NCBI GenBank assembly: GCA_900555705.1
Contig: USLV01000048.1
Coordinates: forward strand, 1-7,786
Origin: an uncultured Oscillospiraceae bacterium
GTDB lineage: Bacteria; Bacillota; Clostridia; Oscillospirales; Acutalibacteraceae
Length of the DNA stretch: 7,786 nt
Direction: 5' to 3'
Shown: positions 6,467 through 7,786 of the stretch, in pieces
Layout: every line of letters begins with the position of its first letter
Numbering within the stretch: the first letter of the stretch is position 1
Notes under the pieces: model-generated
Seen by the model: only the letters and a program-made list of their open reading frames with translations
Database searches by the model: none
What the model was told of the DNA's origin: nothing
Made by a program: the position numbers and the translations under genes

Positions 6467-6475
6467 ACGTATCAA

Positions 6476-7687
6476 ATGGGCTTTGAATTTGTGGAAGAAT
6501 TCGTTGACGGCGTTCAAATAAAGGTGGTAGGCGTCGGCGGCGGCGGCGGAAACGCGGTCGACCGCATGGTGCGCGCCGGTATTCTCGGTGTGGAGTTCGT
6601 CGCGATCAACACCGACCGTCAGGCGCTTGCGCGCTCTCAGGCAACCCAGAAAATCCAGATCGGCGAGAAGCTGACCAAGGGACTGGGCGCAGGAGCAAAA
6701 CCTGAGGTTGGAGAGAAAGCAGCCGAGGAGAGCATCGAAGAGCTCAAACAGATCATGGAAGGCGCTGATATGGTATTCGTCACCTGCGGTATGGGCGGCG
6801 GAACCGGAACAGGTGCAGCACCGGTTGTTGCCAAGATCGCCAAGGAGCAGGGCATCCTTACCGTTGGTGTTGTGACCAAGCCATTCAAGTTTGAAGCAAA
6901 GACACGTATGGTCAACGCAGAGTCCGGTATTGAGAGACTCAAGGAAAATGTTGATACTTTGATCGTGATCCCGAATGATAAATTATTAGAGATTGTAGAC
7001 CGCAGAACAACCTTCCCGGATGCATTAAAGAAGGCAGATGAGGTGCTTCAGCAGGCGGTTCAGGGAATCACAGACCTGATTAATATGCCGGCATTGATTA
7101 ACCTTGACTTCGCAGATGTTCAGACTGTTATGAAGGACAAGGGTCTTGCACATATCGGTATCGGTATGGCTAAGGGTGATGATAAGGCAATTGAGGCAGT
7201 CAAACTGGCTGTTACCAGTCCATTGCTCGAGACAACTATTAATGGAGCAAGCCATGTTATTATCAATATTTCCGGTGATATTTCCCTGATGGATGCAAAT
7301 GATGCAGCAAGCTATGTACAGGATCTGGCAGGAGAAGATGCAAATATCATCTTTGGTGCAAAATATGATGAGACAATGACAGATGAGGCAACGATCACAG
7401 TTATTGCAACAGGACTTGAGACAAAGCCGACAGGTAATAAGATCATGCCGGATTTAAAATATCAGACAACATCAACACCAACCGCAAGACCGACTGCACA
7501 GAGTTTTACGGCAAGACCACAGGTAACACCGACACCGGTGCAGAATTCCATGCCGATGCAGAACTCCGTGCCGGTACAGAATACAACAAGTACCTTAAGC
7601 GGAATCAAGAAGCCGGCAAAACCGGTCAGCAATGTACCGGAAAAAGATATCCAGATTCCGGCATTCTTAAAGAATACAAGAAAGTAA
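6476..7687 (+). CDS. ftsZ: Cell division GTPase FtsZ (possibly chimeric)
   Basis: FtsZ is the tubulin-like GTPase that polymerises into the cytoplasmic Z ring. With the start at 6476 it has 403 aa. The N-terminal nucleotide-binding loop is VGVGGGGGNAV, and the tubulin signature GGGTGTG is at residues 107-113. The T7 synergy loop NLDFAD is at 209-214, with the catalytic aspartates D211 and D214. The globular core ends near ATGLE, followed by a linker rich in Thr, Pro and Gln of about 70 residues. The conserved C-terminal peptide DIQIPAFLKN (391-400), which binds partners such as FtsA, SepF or ZapA-type tethers, is followed by TRK. ftsA is not upstream. Codon use changes inside the gene: GCG/GCC Ala and CGN Arg give way to GCA, AGA and TTA after about codon 70-75. 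The protein also shifts from GGGGGNAVDRMV-type to VTCGMGG/KTRM-type wording. Function is certain, but single origin is not. Confidence 0.97.
   Translation: MGFEFVEEFVDGVQIKVVGVGGGGGNAVDRMVRAGILGVEFVAINTDRQALARSQATQKIQIGEKLTKGLGAGAKPEVGEKAAEESIEELKQIMEGADMVFVTCGMGGGTGTGAAPVVAKIAKEQGILTVGVVTKPFKFEAKTRMVNAESGIERLKENVDTLIVIPNDKLLEIVDRRTTFPDALKKADEVLQQAVQGITDLINMPALINLDFADVQTVMKDKGLAHIGIGMAKGDDKAIEAVKLAVTSPLLETTINGASHVIINISGDISLMDANDAASYVQDLAGEDANIIFGAKYDETMTDEATITVIATGLETKPTGNKIMPDLKYQTTSTPTARPTAQSFTARPQVTPTPVQNSMPMQNSVPVQNTTSTLSGIKKPAKPVSNVPEKDIQIPAFLKNTRK
7538..7582 (+). repeat. Imperfect 18-nt tandem repeat in the FtsZ linker
   Basis: Two and a half copies encode VQNSMP, MQNSVP and VQN (units at 7538-7555, 7556-7573 and 7574-7582). 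They lie in the disordered linker between the GTPase core and the C-terminal peptide. FtsZ linkers vary fast in length and sequence, so replication slippage is a simple explanation. Confidence 0.7.
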
Positions 7688-7716
7688 ATGCACTTTCGCG
7701 GTAAAGGATCATACAG

Positions 7717-7750
7717 AGCAGTGGATGTGAAAGCGTCTGCTGCTTTTTGT
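7717..7750 (+). terminator. Probable intrinsic terminator after ftsZ
   Basis: AGCAG pairs with CTGCT (7737-7741). After a 3-nt bulge (TGG), ATGT pairs with GCGT using two wobble pairs, and the loop is GAAA (7729-7732). GC then TTTTTG follows the stem. The stem is imperfect, but the T-tract and its position about 30 nt after the stop support a rho-independent end to the ftsZ transcript. The remaining bases to 7786 show no gene that I can support. Confidence 0.55.
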
Positions 7751-7786
7751 TTCCGATAGAGATTAGGGGCAAAGGGCGGTTTCTTT

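Noticed and set aside
1..7786. Mobile element, CRISPR array, tRNA, rRNA or unknown defence system
   Set aside because: No transposase, regular repeats with spacers, tRNA-like clover, attachment site or accessory gene is visible. The Tn5 mosaic end at 31-49 comes from library preparation.

Overview
This window is a stretch of a bacterial division and cell wall (dcw) gene cluster, all on the + strand. The order is 'murE - mraY - ftsW/spoVE - murG - murA - ftsQ(divIB) - ftsZ. The gene set and order point to the Firmicutes, class Clostridia. The DNPR motif in MurE implies meso-diaminopimelate peptidoglycan, and DivIB-type FtsQ and SpoVE-like FtsW fit the same group. The murE-to-ftsQ part is GC-rich (about 60-68% in the stretches I counted). 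Its protein style, and the start of FtsZ, suggest an Oscillospiraceae-like genome; this family-level call is from memory of family sequences, not from a search.

Layout. Bases 1-49 are not biological: they are an untrimmed Illumina Nextera adapter (end of P7, an 8-base index, and the transposon mosaic end), so real sequence starts near base 50, inside murE. murE and mraY are 7 nt apart. ftsW follows after 65 nt, murG after 25, murA after 95 and ftsQ after 32. A 208-nt gap before ftsZ holds a hairpin, a good sigma-A-type promoter and a structured leader. ftsZ ends at 7687 and is followed by a probable intrinsic terminator.

How the genes work together. MurA makes the first committed UDP-sugar precursor. 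MurE adds meso-DAP to the stem peptide. MraY and MurG build lipid I and lipid II at the membrane. FtsW polymerises the glycan at the septum, FtsQ/DivIB is a divisome scaffold, and FtsZ forms the Z ring. murF, murD, murC, murB and ftsA are absent between these genes and must lie elsewhere if present.

The most notable observation is inside ftsZ. The first ~75 codons match the upstream genes (GC-rich, GCG/GCC Ala, CGN Arg). The rest changes to about 42-48% GC in most stretches, with GCA Ala, AGA Arg and TTA Leu, and with Lachnospiraceae-like protein signatures. The switch lies at the strongly conserved segment encoding residues 59-74. Either ftsZ is a natural mosaic or the contig is a metagenomic assembly chimera; the untrimmed adapter makes the artefact explanation serious. 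I did not find an undescribed biological system here.
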